In this document: one piece after another, positions 39,826-47,673 of the stretch | Numbering within the stretch: position 1 is the first letter of the stretch | Layout of the letters: each line of letters begins with the position of its first letter | Assembly: GCF_036245865.1 (NCBI RefSeq) | Contig: NZ_BTTW01000007.1 | Location: 434,001-498,000, forward strand | Origin: Corallococcus caeni | GTDB lineage: Bacteria; Myxococcota; Myxococcia; Myxococcales; Myxococcaceae | Length of the DNA: 64,000 nt | Direction of reading: 5' to 3' | Position numbers and translations under genes: made by a program | The notes under the pieces: generated by a model | Database searches by the model: none | What the model saw: the letters and a program-made list of their open reading frames with translations, nothing else | What the model was told of the DNA's origin: nothing

Positions 39826-41199
39826 TCAGGCCCAGAGTTCCTGCTCCAGCGAGTCGAGCAGCGCCGCCGCGACCTCGGGAGAAGGCAGTCCGGCGTCGGC
39901 GACGAGCTTCGGGTCGAGCGGCACGGCCACCTCCTCGCGCAGCACCGCGACGGCCTGCCGCCGGGCCTCTTGAAGGGAGGCGCGCTGTTCGGTGGACAGG
40001 TGGGGCATGGCCCACGCGTCGATGTCCCACGACAGGCCCGCGTGCCGCGTTTCATCCTCGGCGATGCGCACCATGGCCTCGCGGATCTCCGGGTCCTTCG
40101 CGTGCAGGGCCTGGTGGTGCGCCACCAACGCGCCGTACGTCTCTCGCACGCAGCCCTCGACGGCGTTGTCGAGGAGCACCTCGTCCAGCGGACGCAGCGG
40201 CAGGTCCGTAACGGCGGGAGGCAAGGGCGTAGCGCCGAAGCGAAGGGCGAGGCGGGCGGTGACGCCGGTGTGCCGCACCTCTTCCGCCGCGCTGGCGAGC
40301 GCCGCGTCCTGCAGCTCAGGGCTCGCTCCATGCAGGGCCAGCTCCTCGCGCAGGCGCAGGAAGGCATGGATGGACGCGGCCTCCAGCCGGGCCGAGTCCG
40401 CGAAGTAACGGCCCCGTGCGTCCTCGCAGCCGCCCGCGCGCGCATCCTGGAGCCCCACGGGCCTCCGGCCGATGCTGCAAAGGGGGGAGCCCTCCTCGAG
40501 GACGGTGCGCTGCTGCTCGGTGAGCTCACCCGTGGCCGTGATGCCCAGCAGGTGCTGCGTCAGCCTTGTGCCCTCGCCACAGGCATATCCCTGGGTGCCG
40601 ATGACGCTGAACGTGCCATCTGGCAAGGCCCGTACCTTGCCGTGCCTGTCTCCGGTCCACCCGCACAGCGAATAGCCCGAGGCGAAGGCCAGGAGCGCCG
40701 CCTCCTGCGGGGTGTCGATGCGGCCGAGGAGCGCCCTGACGGCCTCGGCGTTCGCGAAGGCCGCCACCTTGTCCCCTCGGGTCATGGCCAGGAAGTCGTC
40801 GGCGCAGCCCTCGGGGAAGACGCAGGTCTGCGGAAAGCCCTGCTGGATCTCCAGCGTGTCGAGCCGTGCCTGACAGTCCTGCGGGTCGGTGGCCGTCGCG
40901 CAGGCTTCTCCCTCCGAGGTCCGGACGTGCAGCGCGGGAAGGCCGAACGGCGGAGTCCTCAGGTAGATGGCGCGGAGCTGGACCGAGTCAGGCGGCGGCT
41001 CGATGGTCAGGTCGCTGATGGCAGGAGCGCCGTTCACGCACTCGACGTCCGAGTGCTGGCTCACATCGATGGGCTCCGGCTTCGCCGGTGGGGGCTCCAC
41101 GACGACGGGCTCCCTTCCACACCCCACGAGCAGCAGCGGCGTGGCCAGGGAGGTGCGCAGCGCGCGGGAGAAGAGAAATCGCAGCCGGTCCACGTTCAT
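39826..41199 (-). CDS. Ferritin-like lipoprotein (paralogue A)
   Basis: 457 residues from ATG 41199, with GAGGGG upstream. N-terminal signal and lipobox (SLATPLLLVGC). The middle part (residues ~60-270) is Cys-rich with no family I recognise. The C-terminal third is a four-helix ferritin-like domain with the di-iron pattern: RLEAASIHAFLRLREELA, then SAAEEVRH, then GCVRETYGAL and AEDETRHAGL, giving two ExxH motifs and two further Glu. Probably binds two irons; oxidase, rubrerythrin-like or structural roles are all possible. Strongly similar to the next gene upstream (41272-42738), especially in the last 200 codons, where the DNA is also nearly identical. Confidence 0.82.
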   Translation of the reverse strand: MNVDRLRFLFSRALRTSLATPLLLVGCGREPVVVEPPPAKPEPIDVSQHSDVECVNGAPAISDLTIEPPPDSVQLRAIYLRTPPFGLPALHVRTSEGEACATATDPQDCQARLDTLEIQQGFPQTCVFPEGCADDFLAMTRGDKVAAFANAEAVRALLGRIDTPQEAALLAFASGYSLCGWTGDRHGKVRALPDGTFSVIGTQGYACGEGTRLTQHLLGITATGELTEQQRTVLEEGSPLCSIGRRPVGLQDARAGGCEDARGRYFADSARLEAASIHAFLRLREELALHGASPELQDAALASAAEEVRHTGVTARLALRFGATPLPPAVTDLPLRPLDEVLLDNAVEGCVRETYGALVAHHQALHAKDPEIREAMVRIAEDETRHAGLSWDIDAWAMPHLSTEQRASLQEARRQAVAVLREEVAVPLDPKLVADAGLPSPEVAAALLDSLEQELWA

Positions 41200-41217
41200 G
41201 AGCCCCTCGAAGTCAAT

Positions 41218-41238
41218 CCGCGAGCCCCAAGCTCGCGG
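41218..41238. terminator. Hairpin between the two ferritin-like genes
   Basis: Perfect 7-bp arms CCGCGAG and CTCGCGG with a 7-base loop in the 72-bp gap between the paralogues. No T-run follows on either strand. It may attenuate transcription from the upstream copy (41272-42738) into the downstream one. Confidence 0.35.
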
Positions 41239-41271
41239 CGTTTGGACACGCGAGCCCGAAAGCTTGGGACA

Positions 41272-42738
41272 TCAGGCCCAGAGTTCCTGCTCCAGCGAGT
41301 CCAGCAGTGCAAGGCTCACCGCCGGTGAAGGCAGGCCCGCCTCGGCGGTCAGGCGCGCGTCGAGAGGGACGGCCACCTCCGCGCGGAGTTCCGCGACGGC
41401 CTGCCGCCGGGCCTCGCGAAGCCAGGCCTGTTCCTCGGTGGACAGGTGGGGCATGGCCCACGCGTCAATGTCCCACGACAGGCCTGCGTGCCGGGTCTCA
41501 TCCTCGGCGATGCGGACCATGGCCTCGCGGATCTCCGGATCCTCCGCGTGCAAGGCCTGATGGTGGGCCAGCAGCGCGCTGTAGGTCTCCCGCACGCAGC
41601 CCTCCACGGCGTTGTCGAGCAGCACCTCACGCAAGGGCCTCGGAGGCACGTCGGCCACGGAGGGCAGGGGAGGGACGGCCCCGAAGCGACGCGCCAGCCG
41701 GGTGGTGACCTCCGCGTGCCGGACCTCATCCGCCGCGCTGGCGAGCGCCGCGTCCTGCAAGGCCTGACCCGCACCGTGCAGGGCCAGCTCCTCGCGCAGG
41801 CGGAGGAAGGCATGGATGGAGGCGGCCTCCAGCCGGGCTGCACGCGCGAACCAGGCGCCGCGGGCGTCCTCGCAGGAGCCCTGGGCCAGGGGCTCCTGGA
41901 GCCCCACGGGCCTTCTGCCGGGGTAGCAGCCGCTGTCGCCATACTTGACGATGATGGGTTCGTATTTGACGACCTCTCCCGATGAGGAGACCCGCACCGG
42001 AACCCGGGCCGTCCAGGTCCCCTCACCACAGGCATGGCCATCCTGCACCAGGACGGTGAAACCCTCGTCGGGGTTGACGCCGACCGCCGGGGGGAACTCG
42101 GAGGGTGAGCAGACGTCGTGGCCCGCCGCGAATGCCAGGAGGGCGGCCTCCTGTGCCCGGTCGATGGTGCCCAGCAGCTGCCTGAGGGATTCCATCGTGT
42201 TGTAGGTCCTCACCTCGTCGCCGCGGGTGGTCACCACGTAATAGGCAGTGCAACTGCCCATGAATAAGCCAGCACAAACAGGTTGAAAGCCGTCCTCGCC
42301 TCCGTCCTGCGCCTCGAGCGTCTTGAGGCAGGCCTCCTTGTTGACGGCCGTCTCGCAAGCTTCTCCCGTGGCGAAGACGGGCAGGAAGCCCGGGAATCGC
42401 TTCCACTCGATGGTGCTCCGAAAGCTTCCGTTGAGCGGCCGGCGTTGCGCGAGGTTGGTGAAGAGCCTCCAACGGTACGAGTACCGCCTCCATTCGACGA
42501 AGTCCGGCGCGGGCACCATCCAGGCCCTGTCGATTTCGGGGACGCCGTCAACGTAGGAATATCCCTCTCTTGTAGGCGCCTCCACGCACCGGATCCGGCG
42601 GTAATTCGTCGCCAGCTTGCCAACGGGGGCGTCGGGCTTCACGACCCGTTCGCCGTGGCAACCGGCAATGACAAGCGGTGTGGCCAGCGATGCCTTCAAA
42701 GCCTTGACGAACAGGTGCCGCAATCGCTCCACGTTCAA
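41272..42738 (-). CDS. Ferritin-like lipoprotein (paralogue B)
   Basis: 488 residues from TTG 42738. This start matches the N-terminus of paralogue A (NVERLRHLF against NVDRLRFLF) and has AAGGGGG at the right distance; an in-frame ATG at 42813 would add a poorly supported extension. Lipobox SLATPLVIAGC. As in paralogue A, a variable Cys-containing middle region precedes a C-terminal ferritin-like domain (RLEAASIHAFLRLREELA, SAADEVRH, GCVRETYSAL, AEDETRHAGL). In the first ExxRH motif, EE is replaced by DE, which may still bind metal. The middle regions of A and B diverge much more than the C-terminal domains. Confidence 0.82.
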   Translation of the reverse strand: MNVERLRHLFVKALKASLATPLVIAGCHGERVVKPDAPVGKLATNYRRIRCVEAPTREGYSYVDGVPEIDRAWMVPAPDFVEWRRYSYRWRLFTNLAQRRPLNGSFRSTIEWKRFPGFLPVFATGEACETAVNKEACLKTLEAQDGGEDGFQPVCAGLFMGSCTAYYVVTTRGDEVRTYNTMESLRQLLGTIDRAQEAALLAFAAGHDVCSPSEFPPAVGVNPDEGFTVLVQDGHACGEGTWTARVPVRVSSSGEVVKYEPIIVKYGDSGCYPGRRPVGLQEPLAQGSCEDARGAWFARAARLEAASIHAFLRLREELALHGAGQALQDAALASAADEVRHAEVTTRLARRFGAVPPLPSVADVPPRPLREVLLDNAVEGCVRETYSALLAHHQALHAEDPEIREAMVRIAEDETRHAGLSWDIDAWAMPHLSTEEQAWLREARRQAVAELRAEVAVPLDARLTAEAGLPSPAVSLALLDSLEQELWA

Positions 42739-42864
42739 AGGAGACCCCCTTGGTGTGAACCCTATCAGGCTGCTCCGGGGCCGTGGCCCGCGAAAGGCAG
42801 ACGGGCGATGCACGCCATCCAGCGCGCACCGCCCGTGGGGCCTTCAGGGGGAATCCGTGAGGCC

Positions 42865-44115
42865 TTACGCCCCCGCGTACTTGCGGCGGAACTCGTGGAT
42901 CTCCGCCAGCCGGAACGTGCCCGGCTCCGGAGCAATCGCCTCCGGCGCGTCGTAGGGCAGGTTCATCAGCCGCTCGTACTCCTCCACCGACACGCGCTCG
43001 CGCTTCGCCAGCACCGTGTCCAGGTCCGCGCGGGCCATGCGCTCCGCCGCCTTCTCACCCACGACGCCGGAGAAGAACTCCGCGCAGGAACCGCTGCCGT
43101 AGGACAGGAGGCCGATGCGCTGGCCCGCCAGCGCCGCGCCCTCCGCGTGCAGCTGGCCCGCGAGCGCCAGGTACAGCGACGCCGTGTAGACGTTGCCCAC
43201 CCGCGCGTTCAACCCCAGCGACTTCGCCACCTGCGCGTCGTAGCTGGCCTGCGACTTCGCCGCCTCGTCGCGCGCCTCCGGCGTGGCCGGCCCGCTGCTG
43301 GAGTCCTCCAGGTCGCACAGCCGCACCTGCGCGTGCGCCTTGCGGGCCATCTTGCAGAAGGGCACGTGGTACAGGATGCGCGCGAGCTGCTCGCTGGGCA
43401 GCTTCGAATCCCACCGCACCAGCCCCTGCTCAATGGCGCGCTCGCGCCAGCCCCGGTACGCGCCCGCCATGGCGTCCAGGTAGCAGGTGATGGAGTAGTG
43501 CCCGTCCACCAGGGCCTCGCGCCGTCCCACTGGCCGCCAGAAGTCGTACACGTCCGCGGTGCTCACGCCGTTGAGCCCCACGTCCACCGCCAGCAGGTCC
43601 GGCGTCTCCGACACCAGCAGCGCCACCGCGCCGCCGCCCTGGGTGGGCTCGCCCGCCGTCTTCAGGCCGTAGCGCGCGATGTCCGTGCACACCACCAGCG
43701 CGGAGCGGCCCGCGCCGGCACCGGAGGCGATCCACTCCACCGCCGCCATCAGGCCCGCCGTGCCGCCGTAGCACGCGTGCTGCGAGTCGAACGTGCGCAT
43801 GGCGCGCGGCAGCTTCAGGAGGCCGTGCACGTGCGACGCGATGGGCTTCGAGTGGTCCACGCCCGTCTCGGTGCCCACCACCAGCATGCCCAGCTTGGAC
43901 GTGTCCACGCCCTGCTGCTGGATGAGCCGCGCGGCCGCCGTGGCCGCCAGCGACACGGAGTCCTCGCCCGGGTCGTTGACCGCCATCTCCTTCGCGCCCA
44001 GGCCCGCGGTGAACTTCGCCGGGTCCACGCCGCGCGCCCGCGCCAGGTCCTCGATGTCCACGTACCGCCGGGGGACCGCCACCGCCAGCGCTTCGATTCC
44101 AACCCGCTTCTTCAT
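42865..44115 (-). CDS. mvaS: HMG-CoA synthase of the alternative isovaleryl-CoA operon
   Basis: 416 residues, normal for bacterial 3-hydroxy-3-methylglutaryl-CoA synthase, which condenses acetyl-CoA with acetoacetyl-CoA. Catalytic features: Glu in VGTETGVDHSKP, nucleophilic Cys in DSQHACYGGTAG, and His in YHVPFCKMARKA. Last gene of aibR-aibA-aibB-aibC-mvaS, all on one strand; in Myxococcus xanthus this gene set supplies isovaleryl-CoA when leucine degradation is blocked, HMG-CoA being dehydrated (by LiuC, encoded elsewhere), decarboxylated by AibA/AibB and reduced by AibC. Spacing to aibC is 40 bases. Symbol assigned by family and operon context. Confidence 0.93.
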   Translation of the reverse strand: MKKRVGIEALAVAVPRRYVDIEDLARARGVDPAKFTAGLGAKEMAVNDPGEDSVSLAATAAARLIQQQGVDTSKLGMLVVGTETGVDHSKPIASHVHGLLKLPRAMRTFDSQHACYGGTAGLMAAVEWIASGAGAGRSALVVCTDIARYGLKTAGEPTQGGGAVALLVSETPDLLAVDVGLNGVSTADVYDFWRPVGRREALVDGHYSITCYLDAMAGAYRGWRERAIEQGLVRWDSKLPSEQLARILYHVPFCKMARKAHAQVRLCDLEDSSSGPATPEARDEAAKSQASYDAQVAKSLGLNARVGNVYTASLYLALAGQLHAEGAALAGQRIGLLSYGSGSCAEFFSGVVGEKAAERMARADLDTVLAKRERVSVEEYERLMNLPYDAPEAIAPEPGTFRLAEIHEFRRKYAGA

Positions 44116-44155
44116 GGGGAGCTCCTCAAGTCAAAAGGTCGCGAATCCAATGGCC

Positions 44156-45193
44156 TCACGCCGCCGGCGGCACCAGCACCAGCCGGCCCGCCACTTCCCG
44201 GTTCTCCAGCCGGAAGTGCGCGCGGCCCGCTTCCGCCAGCGCCACCTCCTCCGACACGAAGGGGCGGATGAGGCCCTTGGCCGTCAACCGCAGCGACTCG
44301 TCCAGCTCCTCGCGCGTCGTCGCGTACGCGCCCAGGATCTCCAGCTCCTTCACGATGACCAGGCCCGGGTTGAGGTTCACCACCCCCGACTCCAGGTTGC
44401 CCACCACCACCACGCGTCCGCCCGGCGCCATGGCCTTGAGCGTCTGGTCGAAGGTGGCGCTGCCGACGATCTCCACCGCCACGTCCACGCCCTGGCCCTG
44501 CGTGCGCTTGCGCGCCTCCGAGCCGAAGTCCAGGCCGCGCGAGACAATCACCTCGTCCGCGCCGGCCTCCTTCAGCGCCGCCACCTTCGCCTCGCCGGAC
44601 GTGATGGCGATGACGCGCGCCCCGTCCACCTTCGCCAGCTGCACCGCGGCCAGGCCCACGCCGCCGCTGGCGCCCGTAATCAGCACCGTCTCACCGGCCT
44701 TCACCTTCGCCCGCGTGCGCAGCGTGTGGACGGCCGTGCCCAGCGTGCAGCACACCGTCGCGGCCACCGCCCAGGGCAGGTCGGACGGCACGCGGCCCAG
44801 GCCTCGCACCGGGGCCACCATGAACTGCGCGTAGCCGCCCTGGAGCTCCTCGCCGAAGAAGCGGTTGTCCGTCTTGCACAGGCTGTTGCGGCCGGAGAGG
44901 CACAGCGCGCACTCGCCGCAGGACATGCGCTGCAGCGTCGCGGCGCGGTCGCCCACCTTCCAGCCCACCGTGTCCGGACCGACTTCCACCACCTCGCCCG
45001 CGGCCTCGTGCCCCAGGATGGCGGGCACGTGCGTGCGGGGCAGGTTGCCGCGGCGGTTGATGACGTCGTGGTAGCAGACGCCGCACGCGTGGACCTTCAG
45101 CAGCACCTCGCCCTTGCCCGGCCGGGGAACCGGCACGGTCTCCAGACGCAGGTTCTCTGCACTTCCGAACTGGCGAAGAACGACAGCTTCCAT
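44156..45193 (-). CDS. aibC: Zinc-type alcohol dehydrogenase family enoyl-CoA reductase AibC
   Basis: 345 residues, medium-chain dehydrogenase/reductase. Catalytic zinc site CGVCYHD and GHEAAGEVVEVG; structural zinc cluster SCGECALCLSGRNSLC; NADP loop GASGGVGLAAV. In the aib pathway AibC reduces 3,3-dimethylacrylyl-CoA to isovaleryl-CoA. Context decides the call: directly downstream of the aibA/aibB pair (45-base gap) and upstream of mvaS. AGAGG precedes the ATG. By sequence alone it could be any zinc alcohol dehydrogenase. Confidence 0.9.
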   Translation of the reverse strand: MEAVVLRQFGSAENLRLETVPVPRPGKGEVLLKVHACGVCYHDVINRRGNLPRTHVPAILGHEAAGEVVEVGPDTVGWKVGDRAATLQRMSCGECALCLSGRNSLCKTDNRFFGEELQGGYAQFMVAPVRGLGRVPSDLPWAVAATVCCTLGTAVHTLRTRAKVKAGETVLITGASGGVGLAAVQLAKVDGARVIAITSGEAKVAALKEAGADEVIVSRGLDFGSEARKRTQGQGVDVAVEIVGSATFDQTLKAMAPGGRVVVVGNLESGVVNLNPGLVIVKELEILGAYATTREELDESLRLTAKGLIRPFVSEEVALAEAGRAHFRLENREVAGRLVLVPPAA

Positions 45194-45238
45194 GCGGTGC
45201 CTCTTTTCCGTATTGCGCCAAAGGGTGGGGAAGACGTC

Positions 45239-45985
45239 TCAGCCGCCGACGAGCGCGTCGCGCAGGTTGCGGGGGTCCAGCGCGCGGATGGCGGACACCG
45301 TGCGCGCGTCCGGAAGCGAGGTGACGGGCAGGGTGTCCGGCACCGTGAACTCGAAGCCGGTGCGCTCGGCAATGCCGTCCACCGTCGCCCAGGGGTGACG
45401 CGACAGCAGCTTCGCTCCGCGCGGCCCGCCCAGTTCGTACGTGCCCAGGTCGGAGATGAGCCGCACCGGACGGCTGGGGTCGCGCGTCGTCGCCACCTGC
45501 ACCTGCGGGACGAGGTTGCGGCGCGACTGCCGGGGCACCAGCAGCACGGGGTTCTTCACCCACTGGCGCAGCGTGGCCGCGCCCGCGACACCGGGGAACT
45601 TGGCCCGGGGCTTCTCCAGGCTGCCCGACGCCGTCATGTTCGTGCGGCCCGCCGGATCCACCTCCGCCGCGCCGAAGAAGACCGTGTCCACCCGGCCGCG
45701 CCGAGCGTGGTCGAAGAGGTCCGCGATGCTCACCTCCGCGGACCGGCCGTCCAGGTAGCGCAGGTCCTCCGAGGACGGGTACAGCTCCGGCAGCACGGGG
45801 TCCAGGGAGCCCACGCATGCCAGGTACGTCAGGCCCGGCGCGTGCGTGGCCCGGGCCACCGCGATGGCCAGGATGACCAGCGGCGACGCCACCCCCGTGG
45901 CCACCACCGAGCCGTCTTCAATCTCCCGCGCCAGCAGCGACACCACCGTCTCCGCGGGCGTCGCGTCCACCGTCGTCGTCGTCAT
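45239..45985 (-). CDS. aibB: AibB, beta subunit of 3-methylglutaconyl-CoA decarboxylase (CoA-transferase fold)
   Basis: 248 residues with the class I CoA-transferase beta fold (GVASPLVILAIAVARATHAP, TVFFGAAEVDPAGRTNMTA). True CoA-transferases use a Glu at the ExG position after the first strands; here that segment reads YLACVGSLDP with Cys57, in line with my recollection that the M. xanthus enzyme is a decarboxylase that lost the Glu and has an important Cys near position 56. ATG 45985 overlaps the aibA stop by 4 bases, as expected for subunits of one heteromer. Confidence 0.9.
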   Translation of the reverse strand: MTTTTVDATPAETVVSLLAREIEDGSVVATGVASPLVILAIAVARATHAPGLTYLACVGSLDPVLPELYPSSEDLRYLDGRSAEVSIADLFDHARRGRVDTVFFGAAEVDPAGRTNMTASGSLEKPRAKFPGVAGAATLRQWVKNPVLLVPRQSRRNLVPQVQVATTRDPSRPVRLISDLGTYELGGPRGAKLLSRHPWATVDGIAERTGFEFTVPDTLPVTSLPDARTVSAIRALDPRNLRDALVGG

Positions 45986-46782
45986 GCCGCGCTCCGCGTC
46001 GCGCGCAGCGACATGAGGAAGCCCTTCGCGTCGCCCGCCTCCGCCGCGGCCAGGTAGGCCGCCAGCATCGCGTCGTCATGCGGGTACTGGCCCACGCAGC
46101 CCGTGGGCAGCGCGCCGCCGGGGGCGAGCACCACGCGCTCCACCTGGAAGGCGGGGATGGTGACGCGCGCCAGCCTGGGCACGCGCTCCTCCACCGTGGC
46201 GATGATGCGCTTCGCGGCGCCCGCGACGAGCAGGTCCGTGGTGGGGTCCTCGATGAAGAGGTTGCCCTTGTCGTCCGCCGCCCGCGCGTGGATGAGCGCC
46301 ACGTCCGGGTAGTAGGCGGGCTCCACCGGCACGCGGCGGCCCGTGAAGGGATCCTCCACCGTGCGCGGCGCGTCCACCTCCGCCAGCTCCGACACGTCCG
46401 CGTCCGGCGCGGGGATGAACGGCAGCCCCATGGACGCCGCGCGCAGCCGCTGCACCACGCGGTAGCCGTCGTGCTCGCGCCATTCAATCCCGCCCGCCTC
46501 GATGGCCCGCTTGAGGCAGGGCAGGGGCCGCACGCGGTTGTCCAGCACCAGCGCGCCGAAGGGCAGCTCCACGCGCTTCAAGCACCCGCCCGCCACCAGG
46601 AACTCCGCCGGCAGCGGGTTGGGCAGGGAGATGAGCTGCAGGTCGCGCTTCTCCTGCGCCACCAGCTCCAGCACCAGCGCCATGGGCGCGCGGCCCAGCA
46701 TGAACCCGCCGGCCGCGAGCGACGCGCCGTCCGGGATGGAGGCCACCGCCTCCGACAGGGAACTCCACCGGGCGCGGTTCAC
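45982..46782 (-). CDS. aibA: AibA, alpha subunit of 3-methylglutaconyl-CoA decarboxylase (CoA-transferase fold)
   Basis: 266 residues, class I CoA-transferase alpha subunit. DGASLAAGGFMLGRAPMALV is the family's N-terminal Gly-rich CoA-binding region, and DVALIHARAADDKGNLFIED is the second conserved block. With AibB it should convert 3-methylglutaconyl-CoA to 3,3-dimethylacrylyl-CoA. Start GTG 46782 overlaps the aibR stop (GTGA), so aibR, aibA and aibB are translationally coupled. The closest non-aib alternative would be a glutaconate CoA-transferase subunit. Confidence 0.9.
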   Translation of the reverse strand: MNRARWSSLSEAVASIPDGASLAAGGFMLGRAPMALVLELVAQEKRDLQLISLPNPLPAEFLVAGGCLKRVELPFGALVLDNRVRPLPCLKRAIEAGGIEWREHDGYRVVQRLRAASMGLPFIPAPDADVSELAEVDAPRTVEDPFTGRRVPVEPAYYPDVALIHARAADDKGNLFIEDPTTDLLVAGAAKRIIATVEERVPRLARVTIPAFQVERVVLAPGGALPTGCVGQYPHDDAMLAAYLAAAEAGDAKGFLMSLRATRSAA

Positions 46783-47474
46783 TGGGGCTCCCCTCCGGAC
46801 CCGGAAGCGGAACCGGCGCGCGGCACCATGCGCAGCGCGGGCGCGTCGTCAGTCGAAGGGGCGGCGGCGGAGGCACCGAGCGTGGCGCCGGGGAAGAGCA
46901 GCTCCACCATGCCGTCGGCGATCTGCTCCTCGGAGAGGCGCCCGTCCGGCTTGAACCACTTGTAGACCCACAGGATCATGCCCAGGAACGAGAAGGCCGC
47001 GACGGTAGGGTCCACCACGCCGCGCAGGCGGCCCAGGCGGTTGGCCTCCGCGAACGCGTCCTCCAGGAAGCGCACGTAGCGCTTCTTGCGCCGGTCGATG
47101 TACTCGCGCGCCTCGCCGGTGAGCGTGGCGTGCTCGTGGAGGATGATGATGACCTCCTTGCTGCGGCCGCTCGTCACCAGGTGGATGTTGTGCCGCATGC
47201 ACTGGCGCAGCCGCTCCACCGGATCCGCCACGTCCTGCACGGGGCCGAGCACCTGCTCCTCGAACACGTCCATGCCGTAGTTCATGATGGCGAAGAGCAG
47301 CTGCTCCTTGTTCTGGATGTGGTGGTAGAGCCCCGCCTTGGTCATCCGGCACGCGGCGGCGATCTCCTGCATCGACGTGCCCTCGTAGCCGCGCTCGCAG
47401 ATGAGCCGCGCCGCCGTCTCCAGGATGGTCCGGTACCGCTCGCCCTCGTCCGGTTTGCGCCCCGTGGGTGTCAT
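46779..47474 (-). CDS. aibR: AibR, TetR-family regulator of the isovaleryl-CoA operon
   Basis: 231 residues from ATG 47474, preceded by GAGGGAAGG; a longer frame to 47588 would run over the operators and is rejected. TetR helix-turn-helix at residues ~25-60: RLICERGYEGTSMQEIAAAC then RMTKAGLYHHIQNKEQLLFA. The helical C-terminal domain (to ~200) would bind the effector, and a Pro/Ser/Gly tail follows. In M. xanthus AibR represses the operon and is released by isovaleryl-CoA, giving feedback control; the same is inferred here because two palindromes lie 49-88 bases upstream. First gene of the operon. Confidence 0.92.
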   Translation of the reverse strand: MTPTGRKPDEGERYRTILETAARLICERGYEGTSMQEIAAACRMTKAGLYHHIQNKEQLLFAIMNYGMDVFEEQVLGPVQDVADPVERLRQCMRHNIHLVTSGRSKEVIIILHEHATLTGEAREYIDRRKKRYVRFLEDAFAEANRLGRLRGVVDPTVAAFSFLGMILWVYKWFKPDGRLSEEQIADGMVELLFPGATLGASAAAPSTDDAPALRMVPRAGSASGSGGEPQ

Positions 47475-47522
47475 GCGTGCCTTCCCTCTCCGGCCTGCCT
47501 GCTCCTGCCGGACCTGAATCCA

Positions 47523-47562
47523 CCTACCGACCGGTAGGTCACTTCGCCTACCGACCGGTAGG
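47523..47562. promoter_or_regulatory. Two identical 16-bp palindromes, candidate AibR operators
   Basis: CCTACCGACCGGTAGG occurs at 47523-47538 and again, identical, at 47547-47562. Arms CCTACCG and CGGTAGG surround a 2-base centre; the copies are offset by 24 bases, a bit over two helical turns, so two TetR dimers could sit on nearly the same face. Located 49-88 bases before the aibR ATG and about 110 bases before the divergent histidine kinase. AibR binding is inferred from position and symmetry. Confidence 0.8.
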
Positions 47563-47673
47563 TAGCATTCCCCAACGCGGTCCGTCAACGGGCAAGCACC
47601 GGAGGGCAGGTGGGATAAAAGCTATTGGAAACAAGGACTTGGACCCACCCAACGGGTTAGGTTGGGGCCGTCC

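Noticed and set aside
42739-42813. ATG at 42813 as start of ferritin-like paralogue B
   Set aside because: It adds an Arg/Pro-rich extension before the signal peptide that paralogue A lacks; TTG 42738 has a good ribosome binding site.
46779-47588. Longer start for aibR at 47588
   Set aside because: It would translate across both operator palindromes; the TetR domain and ribosome binding site fit ATG 47474.
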